From contig NC_045147.1 of the NCBI RefSeq assembly GCF_008831285.2, forward strand, positions 16,780,854 to 16,844,853: a stretch of DNA of 64,000 nt. The letters are read 5' to 3'. The notes under the pieces were generated by a model. That model made no database searches. It was not told where the DNA came from and saw only the letters and a program-made list of their open reading frames with translations. This document shows, piece by piece, positions 1-12,933 of this stretch (position 1 is its first letter; each line of letters starts with the position of its first letter). The position numbers were made by a program, and so were the translations under genes. Origin of the DNA: Nymphaea colorata (lineage: Eukaryota; Streptophyta; Magnoliopsida; Nymphaeales; Nymphaeaceae).

Positions 1-69
1 TGTCCTAGTTTTAGTTTGTCTGTATTTTCTTTTCATTTTCGTTTTTTCATTTTCTTCTTTCCTGCACAG

Positions 70-3000
70 TTTCTGGCCACTGTTTCACATGAGATTCGAA
101 CACCAATGAATGGAGTTTTAGGTACTTTGAGACTTCCTAAAAGTGTTTAAGGCTTTCGACATAAGTTCTCTTAGTCTGATTGCTTTACTCTTTACTGATA
201 TGCAGGGATGCTCCAAATGCTTCTTGACACAGATTTGGATTCAACTCAGAAGGACTATGTTCGAACTGCACAGGCCAGTGGCAAGGCATTGATAACTTTG
301 ATAAATGAAGTGCTTGACAGGGCAAAAATTGAGTCTGGAAAATTAGAACTTGAGGCTGTGCCATTCAACCTACGATCAATTCTAGATGACATTCTTTCTT
401 TATTTTCGGGAAAATCTCGAAATAAAGGCATTGAGGTATGCCTTATAATCATTCATAACGGCACAGGATCATGTTCGTTTCAGTATGTCTAACCTAACAA
501 AAATGGATATGAGCTGAACGTGGTAGATTTGACTATACAATGTTAACTACATATTCTTGTGGCCTGGGGTACCGTTCCTGATTTTAGTTTTGCCTTTGTG
601 GTTGCGAACAGTTCCAATATTGTTTCTCTTTTGCTTGGTTACCTGAGATTTCTGAACTTAACGCACCATAGCACATAAATTGATAAATATAGCCTCCTGG
701 TTTTGTATCATAAATTAATTGTTCATATTCATTTTTTGTATCATTTTTTAATCTGTACATATAATTCCTCTTTGTTAATTTATCATTCCTGACATTTTCT
801 GCTTGCTTATGCTCCTTGTATCAATGACAAATTGTAGCTAGGAGTATTCGTATCCGACAAGGTTCCAGAACTTCTAATTGGTGATCCTGGAAGATTCCGG
901 CAGATAATCACCAATCTTGTTGGAAACTCGGTGAAAGTATGTTCCTCTCTCATTCCTGATCTCTACCTGAAGGCTGAATTTATCTTTATATATTTCATTG
1001 TGATAATGCTATTGCAGTTTACTGAGCGCGGCCATATCTTTGTTCGAGTGCATCTTGTGGAACATGCTAAATTATTGGTTGATACTAGAGTTGATGCTAG
1101 TGCAAAAGGATCTCCAACTGATTTGGCTGTTTCAACTGGCAATGTTTTCAATACCTTAAGTGGATATGAAGCTTCTGATGACAGCAATAGTTGGGATAAA
1201 TTCAAATTGTTGTTTTCAGACTCTGTGCCTTTGTCTGACAAAGTGGCAGAGTGTGTGGCTGCGACTTCTATATCTGACAATGTTGCCTTGATGGTTAGCG
1301 TGGAAGATACGGGCATTGGAATTCCCTTGCCTGCCCAAGATCGTGTCTTCATGCCTTTCATGCAAGCTGACAGTTCAACATCACGGACATATGGTGGTAC
1401 TGGGATTGGACTGAGCATCAGCAAATGCCTAGTTGAGCTGATGGGTGGGAAAATAAATTTCATCAGTCGGCCGCATATTGGAAGCACCTTTACTTTTACT
1501 GTTGTTGTGCGCAAATGTGATAAATTATTATTAACTGACCGGAAGATGCATCTTTCTGAGACACTACCTATGTGCTTCAAAGGTATGAAAGCTATTATAG
1601 TTGATGGCAGACCTGTCAGAGCAGCTGTAACAAAATACCATCTTCAAAGGCTTGGTATGTCTGTTGAGGTTGTGAGCTGCATGAAAATGGCAATTCGAGT
1701 CATCTCTACACAAAATGGATATGCTAGAAACGGGTATGTTTTCTGCCATCGTTTTGTGGGTTTTTTAGCTTAATTTTCTTATTATTCTGGTCATGCTGTG
1801 AACTTTTCCTCCTTTTTTTCATCAGAATAACTGATTTCATTTTCCTGAAAATATTTTTTCACTGTGAATCTTAATGTCCAATGTGCTTTTGTTAATAAAT
1901 AACTAGGTTGCAATGTTGTATTGGGAAAATTATTAAAAAGTGGAGTTACAACAGTCCTGGTTCTCGTGGTTTGTATGTGATAACCTTGTACTGTGTGCCA
2001 AAAGGCTTGAGTATTTTTATGCTTAAGGAATGTTGGTGCATAATCATCGTCACCTATATTAATCTTGACATTTTCACTTCTTCGGCAATTTTGTTTCAAG
2101 TTGGGCAGTTTTTCAGTAAAATCTTGGGCTTTAAAACTTAAAAGGTGCAAACAACAACAGAAGGGTTATAAAGTAATAGGTTCTCTAGTATCCTTCTTGT
2201 TAAGTATAAATATACAATAAGAAACTTTTTGAAACATCAAAGAAACAACATGAAAACATTACATCAAAGAAACAACATGAAAACAATCACATTCTTGAAA
2301 ATATAAAGAGACTTTTATTAAAGAAATATTTAGGAATCATTAGGGATAATATGATGCCATTTTCTCTTTGATGACATTTTGAAAATACCAGGATTCTTTG
2401 CTGATACCGTTGGCTGTTCTTAAACTGCCAAAAATATTAGGTTATTTTCAAAATATTGAATATGTTTGTGTTTATATCAGTTTAATTCTGATTATATAGT
2501 TTCCCAAATTTTTAGTAAGGACATTGTGTTTGCTTAACAATTAACATATGTTTCTAGAACACATGTGAACACCATACTTTTTGTTTCGGAATAGATGCTG
2601 CAAAGTTACAAACTATGTTACACCGAGTACCTACATTTGGGCGAGGGACCCCTGTTGAAACTAGTGCAACATGGGCACATGTATGGATATGCCCTTGGCA
2701 TGGCCCAAACACAGTGAACCCCGTGTCGGGTGCAGTCAATCACAAGTAATGTCTCAGAGTTTTAAACGGCGAGGTTTTTCTCAGGTATAATACAACGAGC
2801 TTGAAAAAAATGGGAAAAAGACGAAAAAAATACTGTAAATTTTTAAAAATTAAAAAAAAACTAAAAATGAGAGAAAAATAAAATAAGTGAGAAACTAATA
2901 ACACAAACATCAAAAGATAAGTATATTTGCAACAAATAAAAAATGGAAAAGAAAAAAAACTGTTTAGCATTAAAAAAATGAAAAAATAAAAAAGTGAAAA

Positions 3001-5109
3001 AATGAAAAAAACTCGAAAAAAATGCGTTAAAAACATGTTTTTCGTTTTTAATGTTTTTTTCAAAAAAACATTTTTTTTTTAAAGTTTTAAACGGCCATTT
3101 AATTTATCACGTTTTTTCCCCCTAAAAAAACGCATTTTTTGTGTCAACACACCCATGGCCGTGTCCATCCCTTTTTGGACTCAATCAAAGTTGTCCATTT
3201 TTGTCCACTAATTAGGTTTTTTCTTTTAACCATCGTGTATATATGGTGAAAATGAAGAGCACTCGACAGAATTTGAAGGACTCTTCATCTTCTCTGCGGT
3301 CTAACTGCACCTGTTATGCAAGACTTTCTGGCAAGATTTTCCTGCGCTTGACGATTTTTCTGGTGATTTAGTTTCTCTAATTGAACTTTCTGTATTGTTT
3401 TGTTTGTTTAAAATCTTCTTTTTTGTTGTACACACACACACACACACACACATATGTACGGTGTGTCCCCGTACCCAAATCTTTTGAATGTGCTCTGCAA
3501 CCATACTCATACCTGCAGCCGTAACCATACCTATGTGACATAGGTTATAAAATTATTGATCTTGTTGTTCCTAAATCCAACATTCAAATACTGAACCTAA
3601 TCACAATATGTTTCTTGAACAGCATATTATTGGGCTATGTTTTCTAAGAACATGTGTTGCACAAACACAGTGTTCTTCTTATTGAACACTCACTTAATGA
3701 GTAAGGCTGCAAACTGTAATTTGTTTTGGTATCTTTATTTCTTAAGTGGCATGTATTTGTATGGTTCTTCAAATGAAAATCATACGATAAATGTTTCACT
3801 GATTGCTTATTGGTGCTCCATTCTTCTGAACTCTGGAGTTTCTTATTTTACTTGTTCAGGAGATCTTGCAGAATCCCAGATATTATACTAGTGGAAAAGG
3901 AATCTTGGCATTGTGAGGCTGAACTTGGCACTTTTGAGTGCATACAGGACATCAAGCATAATGGGCAAGTCCATGAAATGCCAAAGATGGTTCTTCTGGC
4001 AACCTCAATCAGTTCTGCAGAGTCTTTAAAAGCCAAGTCTGCTGGTTTTGTTGACACTCTGATCATGAAACCTTTGAGAGCCAGCATGATGGCTGCAAGT
4101 TTTCAACAGGTGCTAGGTATAGGCAATACACAGCAAGGGAAAGGAGTCCTTAGTGGTGGTCCTTTTCTGCGCAATGTGCTTTCTGGGAAAAAAATCTTAG
4201 TTGTTGATGACAATGGCGTAAATCGCAAAGTTGCTGAATTTGCTCTAAAGAAATATGGTGCTAATGTAGCATGTGCTGAGAGTGGAAAAATTGCACTTGC
4301 TATGCTTCAAATTCCACATAAATTTGATGCTTGCTTTATGGATGTCCAGATGCCTGAAATGGATGGGTATGCTGCTTTCTCAACTTATTAGTGTACACAT
4401 CATGTGCTCTCTTTCATCTTTAGATTGTCATGTTCTAGAATTATTTTCATTGCTCTTTTTTCCTCGGATGCATCATTTCCATCATTGAAGTTATAAACCT
4501 AATATGCTAGCCTGCTCATCATGGCCATCATTGATGTTATGGTTTTCAGAACCGTGAATTCATCAAAATTACTGATGGTATCATCTGGCATAGGATGATA
4601 ATCGGTCATCAAGGTTCCTGTTGAGCATCCAGTAGAGTCATTTGGCGGACATGATGGAATTGTCCACCTCCTCAGTTATCCATCGTCGTTGGTCACTGAT
4701 AGTGGCTCTTAGCAGCTTCTTCTCGTTTGTCTTCTATGCACTTGTGGTGCTGAAAGAAAGTCCCATTATTTGCTGAAGTTTGATAAAAGAATTTCTGTAG
4801 TAGGGTATTGCTGCTCTGGTTCTCCAGGCTGGTCATGTGGATGGTTGTTCCAAGTGACTGAAAGCTTGACCGCTTCACCTAGTTGACTCGGCTGGCTGTG
4901 GGAGTTTTGGGCGTGTGGTATCACACATATTGGTTTAGTCAAATGAATTAGTTACATTGATTCTGGATACACCATGGCCGAGAAAATGAAAACCAGGAAG
5001 CTGACAAAGACCTAGGGTCATCATGAGACGACCAGACAGACTTTTGATCATGTCATTGCACTGATTGGTTCAGTCGAATCTCGAGTGTATATAGTTAAAT
5101 AGATTCTGC

Positions 5110-5188
<79 letters not shown>

Positions 5189-6102
5189 CACTTCATTGCA
5201 TAAGCGAGATGCACAAGGTACTAGTAACATAATGGTAAATATATTATAAAAATTTGCACATATGTATAAGCATTCTAATGCATATTTTATATATGATTTA
5301 GGTGTCAACTGTGTACTAAATATAGTATCATATATGTGTAAATATAGTTTATGTGAAAAATGAAGTTTACAAAACCAAGTGGGGTCACTGCGTTGACCTG
5401 ACAAGTGACAAGGCACAAGTCAATTCGAGTGGATTGCTGAGTCATTGTGTTTTAAGATCTTGGTTAATAGTTGATAGTTGATACTACTGCTTTGTGGGTC
5501 GCCCTTTCATGTACTAATCATAGAGAAGATTCAAGGACGTCTAGCAATTATTGGCTTTGGTGCGATGCTATTATGCATGCTTTAGATAGGAATCAGAAAT
5601 AGATTTAAATGTCATTTCCAAAGTTGGTCCCCGACAACGACACAGACACACACAAATTCTATCTCCCCCCTCTTGTTCTCTGAGGTAATTTAAACTTGCC
5701 TAGACTGTATTTGATGTCTGTTCACCACTTTTCCTCAACAACCACGCCCACACAGTCTCTCTCTCGCTAAGGCAATTTAAACTTGACTGAGTTGTATTTG
5801 ATCTCCAGTCATGACCTTTTCTTTTTTCACTTTATAGGTTTGAGGTGACTAGGCAGATAAGGCAGCTCGAGAATCAGGCAAACAAGCAGGTGAACGTGGG
5901 GTCCGCATTAGATGGAGGGTCGGGAAAGTCTCAGTGGCACCTGCCTATACTGGCCATGACAGCTGATCTGATTCAGGCTACCTACGAAGAGTGTCTGAAA
6001 TGTGGAATGGATGGTTATGTCTCTAAGCCCTTCGAAGAGCAGCAGCTATATCAAGCAGTGGCCAAGTTCTTTGATACAAACCAGCCCCTGGCTCAGAACT
6101 AA
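70..6102 (+). CDS. AHK4: Cytokinin receptor hybrid histidine kinase, AHK4/CRE1/WOL type (5' partial)
   Basis: Membrane sensor kinase that perceives cytokinin and passes phosphate His to Asp to histidine phosphotransfer proteins. Six exons join in one frame: 70-121, 206-435, 838-936, 1018-1733, 3860-4366, 5838-6102 (1869 nt, 622 residues plus stop), all with GT-AG borders. Order seen: H-box FLATVSHEIRTPMNG with the phosphoaccepting His; dimerisation helix; N box NLVGNSVKF; G1 DTGIGIP; F box FMPFMQADSSTS; G2 GGTGIGLSIS; a receiver-like domain starting GMKAIIVDGRPVRAAV; then a true receiver with VVDDN, phosphoacceptor Asp in CFMDVQMP, AMTA and the Lys in YVSKPFEE. The spacer sequence NTLSGYEA and both receiver regions match the AHK4 branch better than AHK2/AHK3 as I remember them. 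The window begins in an intron just before the H box, so the CHASE ligand domain and membrane helices are upstream. All catalytic residues expected here are present. The AHK4 subclass call is from family knowledge, not a tree. Confidence 0.93.
1734..3859 (+). other. Large intron of the AHK4-like gene
   Basis: GT-AG intron of about 2.1 kb between the exon ending in the first receiver-like domain and the exon carrying the true receiver. It holds an A-rich low-complexity tract at about 2800-3090 and an (AC)n microsatellite at 3429-3452. No coding domain was recognised inside it. Confidence 0.85.
3429..3452. repeat. (AC)n microsatellite in the AHK4-like intron
   Basis: Uninterrupted CA dinucleotide run, seen directly, inside the 2.1-kb intron. 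Confidence 0.95.
4367..5837 (+). other. Last intron of the AHK4-like gene, splitting the receiver domain
   Basis: GT-AG intron of about 1.5 kb placed right after the phosphoacceptor segment (…MPEMDG) and before FEVTRQIR. It contains a compound (AC)n(AT)n microsatellite at 5112-5184. No gene was recognised inside. Confidence 0.85.
5112..5184. repeat. Compound (AC)n(AT)n microsatellite
   Basis: About 22 AC units pass directly into about 15 AT units, seen in the sequence, within the last intron of the histidine kinase gene. Confidence 0.95.
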
Positions 6103-8150
6103 TGTGAGATCTGTACAGTTACATATTCTTTCAGCAATCTTTCTGTTAGCCTGAAGGCAAAAGCTGTTTCCTCACCTGCTCACTACAACCGAGAAACTAT
6201 TCATGCTTATAGTGCTAGACAGAACGTGATCAGCATTATACCACTGTACGAGTAACTATTGGTGCTCGATTCGAAACACTGCAGAGGGGGTCTGTAAAAT
6301 TCTGTTATCCTTGGCTATGCATGCCAATATATTGTCTGGAGGATGGTGCGGGCCAAGAGATTGAAGTGTATATTTTTGATATTTTTGATTCTTTTTAGGA
6401 ACACTTACTTCTAGTAAGTGTGCCAAAGGGTTACCCAAGTTCTGTAAATATAGTAAATTGTCGCAGGCTGTTAGATTAGGTACTGAGGGCTATGTATCTA
6501 GAGTGTGCAGAAAATATCTTAACTACAGTTTCATGGTGTACTATATTTTTGATGGTTGAGGACCATTAAACTTCTTTCTTGAGAGAAATCAAATGAACTG
6601 CTCGGGATGCCTCCGTCGCTTTTTTCTTTTATTAATGGCTCAGTCTACTGTCTGTACTGAGCTTGCTAGTGTTTGTCAGATCCGCTGACAGGGAGGAAAA
6701 GGAATTGTTATTGGTAAACTGTGATGCCTCATGCTTGCAGGTTGCTGGATGAACTAACTGGGACATGCTGCCCGTTAGGTAGCATTCCGTGTTTGGTTCT
6801 GATGTCACTTCGGCTAGACTACATGCAATATTGGCCTGATTGCCAATGTATTTTGCTGTTATCGGGTAGGCTGGTGTCCGTTGGCCGGATGCTGGTCGTT
6901 TCTGTGGATGGCGTTCAGGCATAGTGATGTATTCGCTCTGGATTTAATGGTCTATACGAAATCCGTTCTTTTATGATACGCGGTCCTGGAAGATCATCAT
7001 GGTGGATGAAGGCGCCCAACACCAGGAACATCTCTTGACCTGCAGTGCTTCCTGTCTATGAGTACATGACCTTGTAGTCTTGTACAGAACGCCCAGTTCT
7101 TCTTGTCGCATATGTAGAGACATTTGGTGGCAGAACATAGACGAATGGCTTGGTACGGCTTGGAAAAGGAAAGTGACCATATGGTTTGTGATAATATGTT
7201 GAGCTTTCTGATTTCATTGACAATGGCCCAACCATGATACACAGAAGTTACACCCATTTTACACATCTGTTGCCCTTTATTCTCTGCTGTTGTTAATTCG
7301 CCAGACTTGATCAGTTATTTAACCCTCTTGATTAACAAACGCATCATTATTGCTAAAGGGAAAAACTCTGTTGCGTACTTAGTGCAAATAGCTGAACTAC
7401 ATCTTCAATTTCTCATTGTGCAGGTTTGCAACTGGGGCTGCAAAAGGGTTGGATCTATAAGATCTTATCGTTCTTGCCTGTTTTAGGTTTGGATTTAACC
7501 AATCTAACATATTTAGCCCAAGAACATGAACAGTTTCCATCTACAGTTTCTTCATTTTTGCTTTTGATATGCGACATGGGGTTCTGGCATGCTTCTAACT
7601 GTTTATTTGATGTGAATGATTCTTGAAAATAGGTGAAGGTTTGTCCTTCGGCGGTCTGATTCCATCTATGGATCCATACACAAATGTAGCTCCAACAAAC
7701 CAAGCAGAAATAGGATCTTCGTGATCCAACTTTGATTGAGCTTGTACCATCCCTCATTTGTGGGCATTAGATATGCAAATGCCGTTTTCTAGTTAAATCT
7801 TCTGGTTGCATTGAACTTTGGCGGACCGAGTTTTCTTCTTACAGTTGAAAGAAACACCAAGATCCATAGATCGGCTGCGGTGACTGCTGATTATTTTCCT
7901 CCAAACTGCCTTTAGGAACTTGTAATACGTGCTTGGGCATTTGGGAATGGAGAATTAACTGATTTTTTCTGTCATATTTATTAACTTTTTGGATATAGTT
8001 AAATGGAGGTCTTTAAATAATGCAAAAAACGACCACAGATGCATCTTAATACTGATTTGCTCCAAGGTGTTAAATCTAACCGCACTAGGGAAAATGGCCC
8101 TTAGCTTTTGGCAGTAGATAATACAGCGGGACTAGTGAAATACAAACCCA
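6103..8150. other. 3' UTR of the AHK4-like gene and gene-free spacer
   Basis: The first several hundred bases after the stop at 6102 are probably 3' UTR. Beyond that the stretch is AT-rich with only short open frames (for example 6997-7266 on the minus strand and 7426-7626 on the plus strand) that carry no recognisable domain. No RNA gene was recognised. Confidence 0.6.
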
Positions 8151-8152
8151 CA

Positions 8153-8224
8153 TATAAATAAATAAACAAACAAACAAACACATAAATAAATAAATAAATA
8201 AATAAATATGTATATATATATATA
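8153..8224. repeat. AAAC/AAAT tetranucleotide repeat passing into (TA)n
   Basis: Runs of AAAC then AAAT units followed by a short TA run that forms the left flank of the first MITE copy. Confidence 0.85.
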
Positions 8225-8408
8225 AGGATGACATTCAGTTATCTAGAGTCGTCTAGTCATCCAATTAATTAAGGCCGTTCATTTAAAATAGATAGAGGTT
8301 GAAAGAAAAAAAATGATAAACTAATATTAGATGATAAAAATGTCTATCATATTTTTTTTTTAGTTGATTAGATGACTGAGTGACTGTAAAAAACTAAAGT
8401 CACCATTT
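8225..8408. mobile_element. (TA)n-flanked MITE, copy 1
   Basis: About 184 bp between two TA microsatellites. The left end (AAGGATGACATTCAGTTATC…) aligns over roughly 45 bases with the reverse complement of the right end (AAATGGTGACTTTAGTTTTT…), giving imperfect terminal inverted repeats that include CTAGTCATC / CAGTCATCTAAT. There is no coding capacity. Insertion within TA runs resembles the rice Micron family, which is known to sit in (TA)n microsatellites; whether they are related by descent is inference. Confidence 0.7.
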
Positions 8409-8426
8409 ATATATATATATATATAT

Positions 8427-8545
8427 AAAGATGACATCTAATTAAAGCCGTTAATGTAAAATAGATAGATGGTTGAGAGAAAAATAAAGAAAAAATGGTA
8501 TCGATTAGATGATTTAGTGACTTTAAAAAGCTAAAGCACCATTCA

Positions 8546-8550
<5 letters not shown>
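8427..8550. mobile_element. (TA)n-flanked MITE, copy 2 (shorter)
   Basis: About 124 bp in the same orientation as copy 1 and separated from it only by a TA run. It shares GATGACAT at the left, the internal AAAATAGATAGATGGTTGA segment, and a right end ATTAGATGATTTAGTGACTT followed by CACCATT. It has lost part of the left arm and the middle compared with copy 1. A long (AT)n tract follows at once. Confidence 0.68.

Positions 8551-8624
<74 letters not shown>
8551..8624. repeat. Long (AT)n microsatellite
   Basis: More than 30 AT units bordering the second MITE copy, seen directly. Confidence 0.95.
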
Positions 8625-8631
<7 letters not shown>

Positions 8632-10626
8632 AGGTTTGAAATGCTATGGCCGGTTTGAGCTGTCACATTCCTAATTCATTGGGCGGGTGATGCCACATTT
8701 GGATATTTCTAAAAGACAGTTGCCACAGGAGCAAGGGTTTATAATATTTCCAACAACAGATTTGTTGCTTTTTACCATCCGGCAACATCAGGCATTTGGC
8801 ATATTTGAATCCTCTCTCTCACGCGCTCTCGCACACACACACACACACACACCGTACTTCCTGAACTCTGGGGCGTCTTCCTTGTGCTTCCACATAAATG
8901 ATCTTCAATCTTTCCAAACCGTCAACATCGAAGAACATATAGATCGACATGCAGGACACGAAATGCAATCTCCTTGCACTTAGATTGGGAAGAACTTGAT
9001 TTATTTATACAAAAAAGGCATATGGTTTCGTATTTGGTCTCCAAAAATGATTATCGTGCGTAATGTGTAGATTAGATTTTTATTTCGAAGTCTAAGCAGG
9101 AGTAGCCATATTAATTAATATTATCATAGGAAATAACACATTAGATCCTGTTTATTGGAACCTAAAACTATTTTCTGAGAGAGAGAGAGAGAGAGAGACC
9201 AATACAGAAGGAGATGCCACAGATTGATGTGTTGTCACAAAGCATTGGTTGGGTAATTACGGAGAGCAGACCCAGTATTTGGTCATTCGCTTTTACATTT
9301 CATGCCTCCAATGGACCCAGCATTCGCTTTTACATTCCTCTCACACCACCGTCAATTACGGCGTCTACCAAACAACATTGTTATTAATGTGCTACATGTT
9401 CAGCCTCTGTCGAGAAGAGCAGAGATATAGATCCGGTCTGAAAGATATAGAGCTGAATCTCTGCTCTCATACGGAGCATTCAGTTGTTCAAGCGCAAAAG
9501 GCTACTTTAATTACTTCCATTGGCACTGCTGTTTTCACTCCACCCAGCGTGTTATTAACTTTCAATTGACTTCACACTGAGCGCATCCATGAGCTTCCAA
9601 ACCTGCTCGTCCATCAGCAACGCAGCTTCTGTTTGAGAATTCAATGATGTTAGGAAGTAGCCATTAAACACAGGCCTAGTCCCGTGGCTGATTCAAACTC
9701 TGGCCATACAAAATTTATTTCTGTGTTTATGGGTCGCGCGTGAATCCTTGAGGACGTTCAACGTGGTATCATCCAGCCGTCTCATCGAACTTTGCATCAC
9801 ACAGTGACATCATGCCAGTACTCCTGTTGTAGAAAGCTAACTGGTTAACATACTCTTTCCCAGTATCCCTCTAGAGAATCTAGATTCTGAGTTTGCATGC
9901 CACCATGCAAATTAAAAACTTCGAAATTTTAAAGCACCTGATCTTTGTATTTCAGAAAGATCATGTCCATGCCGCTTTTGTTCCGTCGTATGTCTCCCTG
10001 AACGAGATCAATGTGAAGGCGTCAAGTTGAAGACCTTAGATTAAGTCCCAACCTTGCATTCTGTTTTGTTGCGAAGGCTTCTTTTCTAGTACGTCAAGTC
10101 ATATTCATCTGTCTGGACAATCTGCAGACAAGATTTTTAGATCTTGTTACAAAAACATGCAAACAGACTGTAGGATAGGACACCTAAATTTGAAGATGAA
10201 GTCTAAAAACAGGGTAAATGTACAAAAGGTTTTGCTACCAATTTAATGGTGCTTTGATAGCATGTTTTTTGTGGATCAATCTCCAGATTTGAGAAGAAGA
10301 AGGTAATGAAGATGATTAGTATGTCATTATAAATGCCCCAAACATGTGAACATTTTATAAGAACACGATTTCTTAGCAAACTCTCTCCACTCACTTTTGC
10401 AGCAACGACCTAATTCGATCGATGGCAGTCAACTGCAAGAGTGACCAGTGGAGAGTTGGAACATCCCAAGCCTAAATTGTAAGGCCATAGGTTCTTATAA
10501 GTTTTTATCTTTATTTCTAAATTAATTTAAAACATCTAAAATTATTTTTGAAATATATAGAACTCAAAAATAAGGTGGTACAAGCCTACATATATCGGGA
10601 CCAGAGGCAGCCCCCACAATCCCATA

Positions 10627-10682
10627 TTCTTCTTCTCCTCCTCCTCCTTCTTCTTCTTTTTCTCCTTCGTCTTCTTCTTCTG
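10627..10682. repeat. CTT/CTC trinucleotide tract
   Basis: Polypyrimidine stretch made of CTT and CTC triplets, seen directly. Confidence 0.85.
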
Positions 10683-12896
10683 CACTTTTGGGGAAGGAAA
10701 TGCAAAGGCGACCATGACGCGGCCATGCTGCTGCTTGACTCAACGTGGCAGTTCTGCTCGTGTCATCTGAAAGTTGTTCACAGATGAGGCCTTGCTCGCG
10801 GAGATTGTGCTGTGTGTTTAGCCATGATCACTTCTTCGATAACGCAAACATGATGTTGTCATCTTTGGCCTTTCCTGTTTTGTCTTTTGCGGAAAAGGCA
10901 TTTTGAACTTCATTTTTCTGCAACTTTTTCTTTCGTTCTGTTGCGAAACTTTCAACTAGTGGCGCCTTTTTCAGTCCCTCTGAACACTTGATTTATATTT
11001 AGAATAACCACGCAGGGTGTGCCTTGACTCCTCGTTTAATCTTCTCATTGCAGAACCTACTTGAAGATGAAAAGTAGCTAGTTTATAACCATTGACTGCA
11101 GGTCCACCATCTAATTAAAAATCATCCTTTATTTACGAGTGGGAAGCTCAAGGGATCAAGTCAGTTAATGAGTCTCACTCACTTGAAAGGTGAACTCCGT
11201 AAGTCATCCTCGTTAAGGAAGGAATCGTATTACATTACAGGAGCGAGTACATAAAGCTTGATGCTCTGCCCGAACTCTAGGTGTTATCCCCCCATTTTCT
11301 CTGGCTTTCGAGCAAATTACTAGGAAGAAAAACAAATTTAATTCGAAAGTGGGCCTTCCTTGGGATCTTTACAGTAGATGGTGGCGTTAGCTGTGGTCTT
11401 CTTGTCTTACGATTACATCAGCTTCTCAGGTGAAGTTTGGACAGATCTGAGCCATTACAACGAGACGCGACTGAGGCATATCAGCTCAGGATCTCAAAAG
11501 AATTTGACTACGCAACGTAAGAAAGAGAACAAGTGGAAGACGCTCCTGGCTCAGTGTCGAGAGAATAATGCACAAAGAAAGAAAAGAAAGGATGAACATA
11601 TCTGTCAGGTTATATATCATGATATAAATATAATAATCAAATAATCATGATCTTTGTTTACAGGGGCTTGTGGGGTTTCCAATTAGTTTTATTTTCTTAA
11701 ACTCTACACTACGGCGAATTATTAAGTAACACAGTGAACTTAGCCTTAGAATAGGTCTGACTTGCTATATGTATATATCATTGAGCTACAAGGTGAAAAT
11801 TGTAGGCAACTTAGCCATTTAATTTGCGCAATTTACGCCTTTCAAAGAAGTTCATTGAATGACAAGAAAAGAAAAAGTAAGCGGTATAAGATTTTTTATT
11901 CCTCATTATTTTTTTATTCCTTAAATAATTTAAATTATTAAAAAAAAAAATACAGGCCGATATAAGACTATACATATCGACTTACATGCTTTGTTATTGA
12001 CGGCGGCGAGTTCTCTGGATCTCCGATCATTTAATTAACTTAATCGGACGGATCTTTTTTGGAGGAGAAATGTAAGATTCATCTCCTTCGTTCCTTTTGT
12101 TTTAATTTGGATGCCTTTGACAAGAAAGACAGTGGGGAGGACCGCACCGTGAGAAAATGTTACGTACAGAGTTGCGATTGGAGAAGATCGATCGATCACA
12201 GTTGGTTGGTTACGCAAATAGAGAGAGTCATAAAACAAAGCGTGGAGGTGGAGATGCCACAGAGCTCAATCATGTGACCACCTTGATTGCCTGATATGAA
12301 GAAGTCAAATGGCGGTTCGCATTCGTTTCCATACACGCATGACGCAGAGAATGGGATCTGATTCACCGTCGGTCCCTTTTCACCGCCTTCCGCCATGGCC
12401 ATTAGCCCCACCACCACCGCCATTAGTGTCTGTCTGTAATTATTCGATCGGTTTCTCCTTAAATATTTGATTAGGAACCGGACCAGAAGCAATATAGTGA
12501 GAGCAGCGATGGGTGGGAGGACACCTGGCCGCCTCCCCAAGTTTCTGCTCAACCTAAGCTTTCTGATAAATACAAAATCGATTGGTCCCCTTGAGTTTTA
12601 ATTTTGACTGAGAGCAATAGATCTTTTGACGCAAGGCAAGAAGCCAAGAACAAGTAAATATAGTAATGAACAACGCTGCAAACATCTGCACTGGCAGTGA
12701 ATAAGTTTGCTCAATGATACTTATTTACGCATCGGCTTACATTTGTCTATTTGTATATTTTGTGATTTAATAAATCACTTAAATAATTTAAAAATGAAAC
12801 TAGAAAAACCATGTATGACTGTTTATCGATCGGCGAAGCACAAGATGATACATATACGCTCGCTGAGGCAAGCTATTATTTCAACCGATATAAGTG

Positions 12897-12897
<1 letters not shown>

Positions 12898-12930
<33 letters not shown>
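12898..12930. repeat. (AT)n microsatellite
   Basis: Uninterrupted AT dinucleotides, seen directly. The flanks do not resemble the MITE ends found at 8225 and 29156. Confidence 0.95.

Positions 12931-12933
<3 letters not shown>

Noticed and set aside
963-1580. 205-codon minus-strand open frame over the histidine kinase
   Set aside because: Antisense to conserved kinase motifs and has no recognisable domain.
5048-5416. Minus-strand open frame of 122 codons
   Set aside because: It is carried by the (AC)n(AT)n microsatellite within an intron and encodes Cys-Val and Ile-Tyr repeats.
7426-7757. Open frames on both strands downstream of the histidine kinase gene
   Set aside because: Short, with no domain or splice-linked partner exons found.
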